From Bacteroidota bacterium (GTDB lineage Bacteria; Bacteroidota; Bacteroidia; Chitinophagales; Chitinophagaceae), in NCBI GenBank assembly GCA_029560415.1, contig JAKQKY010000365.1:1-64000 (forward strand): DNA of 64,000 nt. The letters are read 5' to 3'. Below, one piece after another: positions 8,835 to 17,545 of the stretch. How positions within the stretch are numbered: position 1 is the stretch's first letter; each line of letters begins with the position of its first letter. A program made the position numbers and the translations under genes. The notes under the pieces are model-generated. The model saw only the letters and a list, made by a program, of their open reading frames with translations, did not search any database and was not told the origin of the DNA.

Positions 8835-10076
8835 TTATTTTTTAAACCTGCGTTTGAGTTCTTTTTCGATCAGGCCAAGTTCCCTACCGGTTTGGCCGGC
8901 TACCGAGCTGTTTTCCTGGGCCCTTCTCATTAGATATGGGATCACATCTTTAATAGGTCCGAATGGAAGATATTTGCTTACACTGCAACCCATTTTAGCC
9001 AGGTTGAAGGTGATGTTATCACTCATCCCAAAGAGCTGGGAAAAATGAACATGTGGATGATTGTGAGGAAGACCTTTTTCGTCGAGAAGACGGGTGCAAT
9101 ACAAATTACTATGTTCATTGTGCGAAGCTACGATCAAAGCTATGCTGTCGAGATTGTCGACACAAAATGCAACAGCATCGTTATAATCATTGTCGCAGGA
9201 TTCTTTATTAGGTTGTATCGGTGACGGATACCCGAGATCGAGCGCCCTTTTTCTTTCTTTGTCCATGTAGGCACCCCGAACCAATTTTGCTCCCAATATA
9301 AATTTACGTTCCGCGGCTGCTGTGTAGCTGTCTTTCAGGAATGCCAGCCTGTCGTGGCGGTAAAGCTGGATGGTATTGTACACAACTACCTTACCTTTAT
9401 TATAGGTATCCATCATTAAAATGGTCAATGCATCTACAGGGTCCTGGATCCAGGTTTCCTCGGCATCAACCAACACCCCTATATTTTTCTGGCTGGCCAT
9501 TTCACATATTTTCAATAACCTGTTCACCACGCGATGCCATTCTTCTCTTTCTTCTGTTGAAAGCGATTCAACCACGGCATAATAGCGTTTCATAAGCGTG
9601 CCCTCACTGGTATGCATAGCCGCATCCATTTTTTCCAACAGAGCAAACCTTACAATACCGGTTATTTTGATGCTCATGAAAGGAATGTTGTGCTGGGTGG
9701 CAGCATAGTTGATCACCCTGATGAATTCTTCCGTGGCCTGATCAAATCCTGCTTCTCCATTTCCCCCTCCCTCTACACCATAATCGAGGATTACCTGTAC
9801 ATGATATTTTTCCAGTTTATCGGCTACTTTAGCAGTTTGCTCCAGGGTTTCGCCACCTACAAACTGGTTGAATATGGTTTTGCGGATTATCGTCTTCGTG
9901 AAAGGGATGTGCATTTTTATTGCCACCGGTGTGATCTTCAAACCAAGATTTACCAGTGCCGGGGTTCCCATAATCTTAAAAAGAAAATGGGCTTTCTTTA
10001 GTTCTTTATCAGATTTATAGTCGAAGGCGTATTCGGTATTGTCGAAGGAAATTGCTCCGGGTAGTTCATTTTTCAT
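8835..10076 (-). CDS. Proline dehydrogenase
   Basis: A 413-residue monofunctional proline dehydrogenase, the FAD-dependent first step of proline breakdown (proline to pyrroline-5-carboxylate). Seen: a TIM-barrel sequence with LDYGVEGG near 97-104, KLVRGAYMDKER at 264-275 and the signature SKYLPFGPIKDVIPYLMRRA at 367-386 followed by QEN, which binds the substrate carboxylate with paired arginines. There is no aldehyde dehydrogenase domain, so it is not PutA; the partner pyrroline-5-carboxylate dehydrogenase is not in the window. It is transcribed alone. The inverted-repeat element ends four bases after its stop codon and may act as its 3' hairpin. Confidence 0.93.
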   Translation of the reverse strand: MKNELPGAISFDNTEYAFDYKSDKELKKAHFLFKIMGTPALVNLGLKITPVAIKMHIPFTKTIIRKTIFNQFVGGETLEQTAKVADKLEKYHVQVILDYGVEGGGNGEAGFDQATEEFIRVINYAATQHNIPFMSIKITGIVRFALLEKMDAAMHTSEGTLMKRYYAVVESLSTEEREEWHRVVNRLLKICEMASQKNIGVLVDAEETWIQDPVDALTILMMDTYNKGKVVVYNTIQLYRHDRLAFLKDSYTAAAERKFILGAKLVRGAYMDKERKRALDLGYPSPIQPNKESCDNDYNDAVAFCVDNLDSIALIVASHNEHSNLYCTRLLDEKGLPHNHPHVHFSQLFGMSDNITFNLAKMGCSVSKYLPFGPIKDVIPYLMRRAQENSSVAGQTGRELGLIEKELKRRFKK

Positions 10077-10162
10077 TGCGTCGTATTTCTCGTTATTCGT
10101 TTTCAGTTTCCTGTAAGCGATGATGCAGTAAAATTAATAACTATCCGCAAAGAAATAATAAA

Positions 10163-10879
10163 TTATATCGCCTGGTGATTGAATGGCTGCAATACCATTT
10201 CACTAATAACAGCGCTGGAAGGCTGTTGGCAAAGAAACCAGATCGTTTTGGCTGCTTCTTCTGCTACGATCATTTTATCACGTTGTACCCGCAGATCGAT
10301 ATGATCCCAAAATGCAGAATCCACACCGCCAAGATAGAGGTTGGTAATACGAATCTCAGTGCGCTTTAATTCTTCCCGGATACTTTGCATCATACCGGTG
10401 AGTCCATATTTACTGGCGCTATAAGCTGCCGCACCAGCCATGGGCACTTTTCCAAGTACACCGGGGATATTTATGATCAATCCTTTTTTCTGTTCCTTCA
10501 TAGCAGGTAAAAAGGATTTTACCAGGAGGTAAGGACCATAGAGATTGGCCATGATTGTTTGCAGAAATTCATCCTCTTCGAGTTGTTCTACTTGTTTGAT
10601 AATACCGATGCCTGAAGCGATGATGAGCACATCTATACGGGGCATTGCCGCAAAAAATGCTTCTTTTAACCTGGCAATATCTTCTTTATTACTAATGTCG
10701 GCTGCAATGAACCGGTCGGCAGAAAGGTTTAGCTTCAATGCCAGGGCTACCAGTTTGGCCTCATTACGACCTGTTAAGAATAACTGCGCACCCGAAGTGG
10801 CCAGCATCCTGGCGGTTTCGCTGCCAATACTACCTGTTGCGCCTACCAGTAAAATATTTTTTCCCTTGATCTGCTCCAT
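10163..10879 (-). CDS. Short-chain dehydrogenase/reductase with altered active site
   Basis: A 238-residue Rossmann-fold protein of the classical SDR family. Seen: the nucleotide-binding GATGSIG at 13-19, D61 after the third strand, structural N112 and the Y153-S-A-S-K157 catalytic pair. The catalytic Ser expected 13 residues before Tyr is Gly140 here (INIPG where INISS is usual). Substrate is unknown. R38 at the end of the second strand suggests preference for NADP, which is inference. It is monocistronic, 86 bases upstream of the proline dehydrogenase start on the same strand, so the two could be co-transcribed. Confidence 0.85.
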   Translation of the reverse strand: MEQIKGKNILLVGATGSIGSETARMLATSGAQLFLTGRNEAKLVALALKLNLSADRFIAADISNKEDIARLKEAFFAAMPRIDVLIIASGIGIIKQVEQLEEDEFLQTIMANLYGPYLLVKSFLPAMKEQKKGLIINIPGVLGKVPMAGAAAYSASKYGLTGMMQSIREELKRTEIRITNLYLGGVDSAFWDHIDLRVQRDKMIVAEEAAKTIWFLCQQPSSAVISEMVLQPFNHQAI

Positions 10880-11011
10880 ATTAGATTTTCATGGGTAAAC
10901 AATCATGAATAGATTTTGTTTGATTGGATTTGCAGAATGCGATAAAAGCAACCTTTATTAAATTACAGCAACCCAATTGCGGCTTTATGGTCAAATCTTT
11001 CAGTTCATAAT

Positions 11012-11506
11012 ATGAATAGCATAATCACCCGAAAAAAACCATGGAACCGGATCAACAGCCCGGTGTATAGTATCTGCAGCTACGATGGTGAAGCGTACAA
11101 TATGAATATAGCAACTTATATAACCGCCGTAAGCATGAAACCCAAAAGATATCTATGTGCCATTTACAAGCAAACCAAAACACTGGATCTAGTTGAAAAA
11201 AATGCCGGCTTTGTTGTACAGTTATTAGCGTCTACCCAATATCGTTTGGTTGACCTGCTGGGCAAAAAAAGTGGATTTGAAACAGATAAAATCGCCCGAC
11301 TTGAAAAACGAAAAGCGTTGGCTAACTGGAATGGATACCCGATCCTTAAAGATGCGCTCGCCTTGCTGCACATGAAGATCCTGCAACAGTTTGATGCGGG
11401 AGACCATATATGCTTTTTGTGCGATGTAATCGCTTATAAAAACAACGCGGATGGCGAACCGCTTACGCTGGATATATTGAGGGAGAAAAAACTGATCCGG
11501 ATGTAA
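11012..11506 (+). CDS. Flavin reductase-like FMN-binding split-barrel protein
   Basis: A 164-residue protein with the fold of the flavin reductase-like domain. The opening YSICSYDGEAYNMNIATYIT with downstream SMKPKRYLCAIYK matches the FMN-binding first half, where N and T residues contact flavin phosphate. The later part FVVQLLASTQYRLVDLLGKKSG and the C-terminal GDHICFLCDV follow family order. Probable role: reduction of flavin or use of FMN as cofactor. No flavin-dependent monooxygenase partner lies nearby. It is divergent from the SDR gene. Confidence 0.75.
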   Translation: MNSIITRKKPWNRINSPVYSICSYDGEAYNMNIATYITAVSMKPKRYLCAIYKQTKTLDLVEKNAGFVVQLLASTQYRLVDLLGKKSGFETDKIARLEKRKALANWNGYPILKDALALLHMKILQQFDAGDHICFLCDVIAYKNNADGEPLTLDILREKKLIRM

Positions 11507-11582
11507 TGTAATAAAATTGTCTCCCTAATAAGTTCCCATCCTATGAACCATCTAGACCAAATGATTTAACGCTAATTTATTT

Positions 11583-11610
11583 TTTGAACCTGCAAGCCCC
11601 TATATCTTTG
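11583..11610 (+). promoter_or_regulatory. Promoter of the acyl-CoA thioesterase
   Basis: TTTG at 11583-11586 and a perfect TATCTTTG at 11603-11610, separated by 16 bases. The start codon is 13 bases further on, leaving a leader of only a few nucleotides. Confidence 0.65.
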
Positions 11611-11623
11611 CAAAAAAAATGAC

Positions 11624-12133
11624 ATGGATAAGAAAGCAAGTGAGTCGCTCGTGATCATGACAGAACTGGTTTTACCGAATGATACAAACAATTTCGGGAA
11701 CCTGATGGGTGGCCGCCTCATGTACTGGATGGATATCGCCGCAGCTTTATCTGCATTAAAACATTGTGCAGCGCCTGTGGTAACTGCTTCGGTGGATAAC
11801 ATCTCATTTGAAACGCCTATCAAAATCGGCAACGTAGTACACATTGAAGCAAAAGTTACCCGTGCTTTCAACAGCAGTATGGAAGTGCATATGCAGGTTT
11901 GGGGCGAAGATGCTATTCAACAATATAAATATAAAAGCAACGAGGCCTATTACACATTCGTATCACTTGATCCCAATGGCAAGCCCCGGCCCGTAAATAA
12001 ACTTATACCTGAAACCGACCTGGAGATCAAATTATTCGAAGGTGCATTAAGAAGACGGCAACTCAGGCTCATACTCGGCGGTAAAATGAAACCCGAAGAA
12101 GCGGAGGAGCTGAGGGCGTTGTTTGTGAAGTGA
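11624..12133 (+). CDS. Acyl-CoA thioesterase, hotdog fold
   Basis: A 169-residue single hotdog-domain thioesterase that hydrolyses acyl-CoA to free acid and CoA. Seen: the family signature NNFGNLMGGRLMYWMDIAAA at residues 22-41, with the N-x-x-G-N-x-x-G-G core, then the beta-sheet strands VVTASVDNISFETPIKIGNVV and YYTFVSLDPNGKP typical of YciA / cytosolic acyl-CoA hydrolases. The acyl chain preferred cannot be predicted. It stands alone after its own promoter and is followed directly by the tandem-repeat region. Confidence 0.88.
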   Translation: MDKKASESLVIMTELVLPNDTNNFGNLMGGRLMYWMDIAAALSALKHCAAPVVTASVDNISFETPIKIGNVVHIEAKVTRAFNSSMEVHMQVWGEDAIQQYKYKSNEAYYTFVSLDPNGKPRPVNKLIPETDLEIKLFEGALRRRQLRLILGGKMKPEEAEELRALFVK

Positions 12134-12143
12134 TAGAGAATGG

Positions 12144-13160
12144 TGATACGGGATACAAGATGCAGGATACGGGATACGGGATACGGGATTCAGGATGCTG
12201 GATACTGGATGCTGGGTACTGGATGCTGGATACTGGATACTGGATACTGGATGCTGGATACTGGATACTGGATTTCGAAGACTCCACGAATTATTAATTC
12301 TTAATTATTATTTGTTAATTAATAGAAGGGATACTTGAGAATTGAATATTGAGTATTGAATATTGAATATTACTCTTCAACTTCCTTGTTTATAGTTCCT
12401 TGTTTCTTGTTCGATATTTTTTAACCACAGGGGATATGATGCGGAGGGATGGAAACACGGATGACACGGATAACGCGGATTAAACGGATGAGGGATGCTG
12501 GATACTGGATACTGGATACTGGATACTGGATACTGGATACTGGATACTGGATACTGGATACTGGATTTCGAAGACTCCACGAATTATTAATTCTTAATTA
12601 TTATTTGTTAATTATCAGAAGGGATACTTGAGAATTGAGTATTGAATATTGAATATTGAATATTTCTCTTCAACTTCCTTGTTTATAGTTCCTTGTTTCT
12701 TGTTCGATATTTTTTAACCACAGGAGATATGATGCGGAAGGATGGAAACACGGATGACACGGATAACGCGGATTAAACGGATGAGGGATGCTGGATACTG
12801 GATGCTGGATACTGGATACTGGATACTGGATACTGGATACTGGATGCTGGATGCTGGATGCTGGATGCTGGATATCGAAGACTCCACGAATTATTAATTC
12901 TTAATTATTATTTGTTAATTATCAGAAGGGATACTTGAGAATTGAGTATTGAGTATTGAATATTTCTCTTCAACTTCTTCTTTTCTTATTTATTATTTCT
13001 TATTTATTATTTCATTCTTAGTGCACTTTGTATTTCAAAACTTTGTGTGCTTTGTGGTTCAAACTTCCTTGTTCGATTTTTTTAACCACAAGGGGCACAA
13101 TACTGGATACTGGTTCGAAGACTCCACGAATTTTTAATTTTTAATTACTAAATATCTCCC
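12144..13160. repeat. Compound minisatellite with nested heptamer arrays
   Basis: A tandem array whose long units begin TCGAAGACTCCACGAATT at 12275, 12568, 12875 and 13115, giving units of 293, 307 and 240 bases and a short remnant. Each full unit holds, in order, an AT-rich TTAATTATTATTTG block, a short ATTGAATATTGAGT-like array, a unique-looking stretch ending in TTTTTTAACCACAGG, a segment of repeated ACGGAT words, and a (GGATACT / GGATGCT)n heptamer array of about ten copies. The third unit diverges in its middle. Open frames here, such as those encoding SSIQYP repeats, are artefacts of a 7-base unit without stop codons. Confidence 0.9.
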
Positions 13161-13163
13161 TCC

Positions 13164-13952
13164 TCATTTATCTAACTTTCCAATTAAGTGATGTTTGCTT
13201 TTCAGCATGAATTTCTTGCTTTGTTCAATGGCGTCCATGATCTTCTCTAATATATTTTCTGTGGTATCTTCAAAATCAATGTGCATGGGCTCTTTAATCG
13301 TTACCGTTAGTTTGGTTCCTTTCTTCTTGAACTGAAGTCCTTTTTTATTGAAAGCCCTCCAGTAACCGTTGATGATCACCGGTACTACAATGGGTTTATT
13401 TTGCTTGATGATAAAGGCGGTTCCTTTACGACCGGGGGCAAATGGCTTAGTGGTTCCCTGCGGAAAAGTGATCACCCAGTTCTTTTCCAATGCCCTGGTG
13501 ATCTTACGGGTATCGCCGGGATCGAGTCCACGCCTGACCTCTCCCCCATCCGAACGCCATGTACGCTTTACCGTTATTGCCCCTGCCAATGTGAATAGTT
13601 TCGTGAGCCAGTTGCTTTTCATTGTTTCCTCGGCAGCTACATATTTCACCCGGGTAAATGGCCAGAGCAGGTAGTAAGGAATGCCCAGCCTGTTTTTTTT
13701 ACGCCAGCTGGCAGCACAAAAAATATGGATAAACGTGATCACGTCTGCAAAATAAGTCTGGTGATTGCTGACAAATAAAACATTTTTCCTGGGTAATTTT
13801 TCAAGGTGTTCCATGCCACTGATCTGAAGCCTGTTTACCAGGTTAATACCAGGATAAGAAAATATACCTACTACCGCATACACAAATCCCTTCACCAATT
13901 TTGATTCTTTGAAAGCATCGATCCATTTCATGCAAAACAATTTTTCAATCAC
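13164..13952 (-). CDS. PlsC-like lysophospholipid acyltransferase family protein
   Basis: A 262-residue membrane-associated acyltransferase of the family that transfers acyl chains to lysophosphatidate or related lipids. Seen: a hydrophobic N-terminal segment (about 22-36), VSNHQTYFAD at 61-70 as block I, and FPQGTTK at 163-169 as block III, followed by VPVIINGYW. Block I has five residues between His64 and Asp70 where HX4D is the rule, and block III has Gln where Glu is usual (FPEGT). It is therefore a divergent branch and the acceptor is uncertain. The frame begins with GTG at 13952; ATG at 13931 (residue 8) is an equally possible start. Confidence 0.75.
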   Translation of the reverse strand: MIEKLFCMKWIDAFKESKLVKGFVYAVVGIFSYPGINLVNRLQISGMEHLEKLPRKNVLFVSNHQTYFADVITFIHIFCAASWRKKNRLGIPYYLLWPFTRVKYVAAEETMKSNWLTKLFTLAGAITVKRTWRSDGGEVRRGLDPGDTRKITRALEKNWVITFPQGTTKPFAPGRKGTAFIIKQNKPIVVPVIINGYWRAFNKKGLQFKKKGTKLTVTIKEPMHIDFEDTTENILEKIMDAIEQSKKFMLKSKHHLIGKLDK

Positions 13953-14306
13953 ATTAATGCTGTAATATTAATCATAGATTTTGTAAGGGCAGCAAATTGC
14001 CTTTAATAACAACTCCCGGGATCAAAGCTGTCTTTATCTATTTCCTTTTTCAAAATAATCTGCTTTAAATTTTTTGGAATTAAATGAGGTACCAAATACG
14101 GCCCGAATTCTCCTTCCCTCTTTACCGGCAAAAAACCATAAAATTAATAGGGGATTGATTTTCAAAGCTTATTACTCATTTTTAATGAGGCAAACACATT
14201 AAAAAAATTTGCTGAAAATTAATAATTCATTTAATTTACATTAAGTTATGGGGGTTAGCGAACAATTTGACCCTATTTCAATCCACTTTAAACTAAATTT
14301 TTTATT
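13953..14306. other. Divergent intergenic region
   Basis: About 350 A/T-rich bases between divergent genes. A small hairpin CTCATTTTTAATGAG lies at about 14173-14188. TTTG at 14266-14269 and TAAATTTT at 14294-14301 could form a weak promoter for the T9SS cargo gene. No coding potential seen. Confidence 0.45.
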
Positions 14307-17300
14307 ATGCAACCAAAATTTACTCCAAGAAATTTATGGTCGTACTGTATGAAAATCTTTGCTATTGCAATGATCTTTGTATCGGCAACCCAGGTTTCTA
14401 ATGCTCAGGTGCTCTTCAGTGAAGGGTTTGCCACGGCTGTACCCGCTGGTTGGGCTCAGCAAAACTTAAGTACTCCTGTTGGAACCATTCCAACCTGGAG
14501 CCAGGGTATTCCTGCACCAAACCTGTTCGATGCACACAGCGCCCCCGCTGCCTCTTATTCTCGTGGTAGCTTCAATAACGTAGCAGGTAACAACACCATT
14601 AGCAACTGGTTATTTGCACCTACCGTGACCATCACGAATGGTGATAAACTTACTTTCTGGACACGTACTGTAACCGATGTAGGTTTTGCCGACAGGTTAC
14701 AGGTAAGGTTAAGCACTAATGGAGCCAGCACAAACGTAGGCGCCACCAATACCAGCGTAGGAGATTTCACTACCCTGTTGCTTGATATCAACCCAACGTA
14801 TACATTAACTGATTATCCTAATACCTGGACCCAGTTTACCATTACCATTAGCGGTATTCCTACACCCATCCAGGGTCGTGTGGCTTTCCGTTATTTTGTA
14901 GAAAGTGGTGGACCAGCAGGTGATAATTCTGATAACATCGGGCTGGATGATGTGGAATACACTACTTTCCCGTCTGTTTGTGCCGGTACGCCAACACCTG
15001 GTGCTACTTTAGCTTCAGTTCCGGATATTTGTCCTACCATTCCATTCACTGTATCACTTGCAAGCCCGCCAAACGCGGCTGGTCTTACTATTCAATGGGA
15101 AAGTTCAACAGATAACGTTTCATATGCTCCAATTACAGGCGCAACGAATCCAACTTATACAACATCAATCGCAACTGCTACCTGGTTCCGTGCGGTGATT
15201 ACCTGTATCAATTCAGGTCAGTCTGCACCTTCTACACCGGTATTGGTTAATATGTCACCAGCTACCTCTTGCTATTGCATTCCAGCAGCAACAAACTGTA
15301 CGTTTGATGACGAGATCCTGAACGTGAAGTTTGGTGGTATCGACAACAGCAGCAGCGGTTGTTCGGGTAGTGGTTACACTAACTATAGCACTTCAGTTCC
15401 TGCCGGTAACGTATTCAGCGGTGCTGCCAATCCAATGACCGTACGTGTTGGACCAGGTGGTACAGAACACGTAGGTGTTTGGATCGATTACGATCACAAC
15501 GGAACTTTTGATGTTGCTGAATTCACTGCTTTGGGTACCGGAAACGGATCAAACGTGAACGGAAACATTGTTATTCCTTCAACTGCTTTAAATGGCAATA
15601 CAAGGATGAGGATCAGGGTTAGGTTCAATGCAGCCAATCCTGCTACCAATGCTTGTGGTCCGTATGTTTTTGGTGAAACAGAAGATTATACAGTTAACAT
15701 CACGCCTTGCGTTGCAGGTGCATTCACAGCACAACCTGCTGATGTAACCACCATGTGTCCTGGCTTTGCAACTTTCTCTGCAACCGTGGTTGGATCACTG
15801 ATCACTTACCAATGGCAGACCAGAACCAGTGCAACAGCTTTATGGACCAATGTTACTAATGGTCCGGGCGTAACTGGAGCTACTACCAATACGTTGAATC
15901 TGACCAATGCTACTTCAGCTATGGATGGATCTCAATACCGCGTTGTTATCAACGGTGCTTGTACTGCTACTGATTTCAGCGGCATTGCAACATTAACGGT
16001 TAATCCATTGCTCATTGAAGTAAATCCTCCTTCATATACTACTTGTTCTCCGATCACCACGCCTGTTGGTTTTGCTATCACAACCATCAATGCTTCGGGT
16101 AGCTCGGTAACAGAAACCAACTCATTCACTTCTACTACCAATAACATTTCTATTCCGGATGTTGGTTCTGCGGCTGGTATCACCAGTGCCATCCCGATCA
16201 ACCTTCCTGCAGGTGCTGTGATCAGTGCTGCAAGTGTGACCCTGAACATCAACCACACCTGGATCGGTGACCTCGTTGTTGCTTTAAAAGCTCCAAACGG
16301 AAATGTACTGAACCTTGATTATGGTTTGACTCAAACAGGCGGAGCAGGTGCAACCACCGGCTTTACCAATACCGTTATCAGCTCTACGGGAACAGCTACC
16401 CTGGTTTCAGGAACTAACCCATGGACCGGCACTTTCAGACCTGATGCTCCAACAAACCCTGGTACTGTACCAACAGCTGCCACTTCGTTGAGCTCAAGCA
16501 ATGCCAACGTATTCAACTTTGCCGGATTGTATTCAGTACCATCAGGTAACTGGACACTCGGTGTATTTGACTTTGCAACACCAGATGCAGGTACATTGGT
16601 AGACTGGACACTGACCCTGACCTATACTTACCAGGTAGGTGTTCCTTATACTGCAGTATGGACTCCAGCTACAGGTTTATTTACCGATGCAGCAGGAACC
16701 ATTCCTTACGTTGCAGGTACTGAAGAAGATTCAGTATGGGCTGCTCCAAACGCAACTACTGTTTACACAGCTACTGTTACAAGCGCTGCTTGCTCAGTTA
16801 TTCCTGTAGAAGTTCCGGTAAGCATTTTAAAGGCTGATCCGGTTACTACTGTAACTGCAGCTCCTTTCACTGAACTCTATCCAGGTTTAAGGACTTTGTT
16901 AACTGCTAAAACTGATCCAGAAAATGCATCAGCTACTTACCAGTGGTACCTGAGGGATGTTACCAATCCAACAGCGGTATCTGAACCAATTGCTGGTGCT
17001 ACTTCAAAAACTCTTGAAGTTAACATCGACGGATTAGGAGAATATACTGTAGATGTAATAGATCCAACTGTTTGTAGCGGAAAAACCAGCGCTTCTATTA
17101 CTATAACAGATTCGTTGAATACAACCCTGTTCATTTATCCTAACCCGAACAGTGGTGTATTCCAGGTTCGTTACCACAACAAATCGAAAGGCGTTGCGAG
17201 TCCAAGGTTCCTGACTGTATATGACAGCAAAGGATCAAGGATATTCAGTCGTCAATTTGTTGTGAGCAGCAGGTTCGGAAAAATGGATGTTGACATGAGT

Positions 17301-17384
17301 AAGCAACCTAAAGGTGTTTATATCATCGATCTTACAGATGCATCCGGTGTTCGTTTGCAATCTGAACGTGTGATCATATTCTAA
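14307..17384 (+). CDS. Secreted multidomain protein with T9SS sorting domain
   Basis: A 1025-residue exported protein. Domains in order: signal peptide (1-33, ending VSNAQ); a choice-of-anchor J / cleaved-adhesin-like jelly roll (about 36-225, LFSEGFATAVPAGW); an Ig-like stretch; a GEVED domain (about 365-465, WIDYDHNGTFD then GETEDYTVN); another Ig-like stretch (470-590); a proprotein-convertase P-like domain (about 611-773, NHTWIGDLVVALKAPNGN); Ig-like repeats; and a type A T9SS sorting domain (about 936-1025: YPNPNSGVFQV, then PKGVYIIDL). The sorting domain directs export through the T9SS to the surface or medium. No catalytic domain is visible, so an adhesive or structural role is inferred. 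A 16-bp stem terminator follows, so it is monocistronic. Confidence 0.88.
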   Translation: MQPKFTPRNLWSYCMKIFAIAMIFVSATQVSNAQVLFSEGFATAVPAGWAQQNLSTPVGTIPTWSQGIPAPNLFDAHSAPAASYSRGSFNNVAGNNTISNWLFAPTVTITNGDKLTFWTRTVTDVGFADRLQVRLSTNGASTNVGATNTSVGDFTTLLLDINPTYTLTDYPNTWTQFTITISGIPTPIQGRVAFRYFVESGGPAGDNSDNIGLDDVEYTTFPSVCAGTPTPGATLASVPDICPTIPFTVSLASPPNAAGLTIQWESSTDNVSYAPITGATNPTYTTSIATATWFRAVITCINSGQSAPSTPVLVNMSPATSCYCIPAATNCTFDDEILNVKFGGIDNSSSGCSGSGYTNYSTSVPAGNVFSGAANPMTVRVGPGGTEHVGVWIDYDHNGTFDVAEFTALGTGNGSNVNGNIVIPSTALNGNTRMRIRVRFNAANPATNACGPYVFGETEDYTVNITPCVAGAFTAQPADVTTMCPGFATFSATVVGSLITYQWQTRTSATALWTNVTNGPGVTGATTNTLNLTNATSAMDGSQYRVVINGACTATDFSGIATLTVNPLLIEVNPPSYTTCSPITTPVGFAITTINASGSSVTETNSFTSTTNNISIPDVGSAAGITSAIPINLPAGAVISAASVTLNINHTWIGDLVVALKAPNGNVLNLDYGLTQTGGAGATTGFTNTVISSTGTATLVSGTNPWTGTFRPDAPTNPGTVPTAATSLSSSNANVFNFAGLYSVPSGNWTLGVFDFATPDAGTLVDWTLTLTYTYQVGVPYTAVWTPATGLFTDAAGTIPYVAGTEEDSVWAAPNATTVYTATVTSAACSVIPVEVPVSILKADPVTTVTAAPFTELYPGLRTLLTAKTDPENASATYQWYLRDVTNPTAVSEPIAGATSKTLEVNIDGLGEYTVDVIDPTVCSGKTSASITITDSLNTTLFIYPNPNSGVFQVRYHNKSKGVASPRFLTVYDSKGSRIFSRQFVVSSRFGKMDVDMSKQPKGVYIIDLTDASGVRLQSERVIIF

Positions 17385-17402
17385 TACTTTATCACATATT
17401 TT

Positions 17403-17440
17403 AACAAAGAAGCCATCAATTAAATGATGGCTTCTTTGTT
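17403..17440 (+). terminator. Strong intrinsic terminator
   Basis: Perfect 16-bp stem, AACAAAGAAGCCATCA against its complement, six-base loop, then a T-rich tail. It separates the T9SS cargo gene from rpsA. Confidence 0.9.
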
Positions 17441-17506
17441 TTTAGCCATTTTTGGGGTGGATCTAATACAGTGGCCCATTTCCATGGTAAATACCGGAAA
17501 AATGCT

Positions 17507-17536
17507 TAGTTTTGCAACCCCGTCAAAAAACCGGGG
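17507..17536 (+). promoter_or_regulatory. rpsA promoter -7 element and 5'-terminal hairpin
   Basis: TAGTTTTG at 17507-17514 matches the -7 consensus. The start site would fall near 17518-17521, where CCCCG (17518-17522) and CGGGG (17532-17536) can pair around a nine-base loop at the extreme 5' end of the message. The ATG follows nine bases later. Confidence 0.55.
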
Positions 17537-17545
17537 ATACATTAT

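Noticed and set aside
12069-12631. Frames encoding SSIQYP / GYWILDT repeats
   Set aside because: Direct translation of the heptamer array, which lacks stop codons in some frames; no start signal and no conserved protein.
12144-13160. CRISPR array or integron attC series
   Set aside because: The units are contiguous with nested arrays; there are no unique spacers of constant length, no cas genes, no integrase and no attC-like imperfect palindromes.
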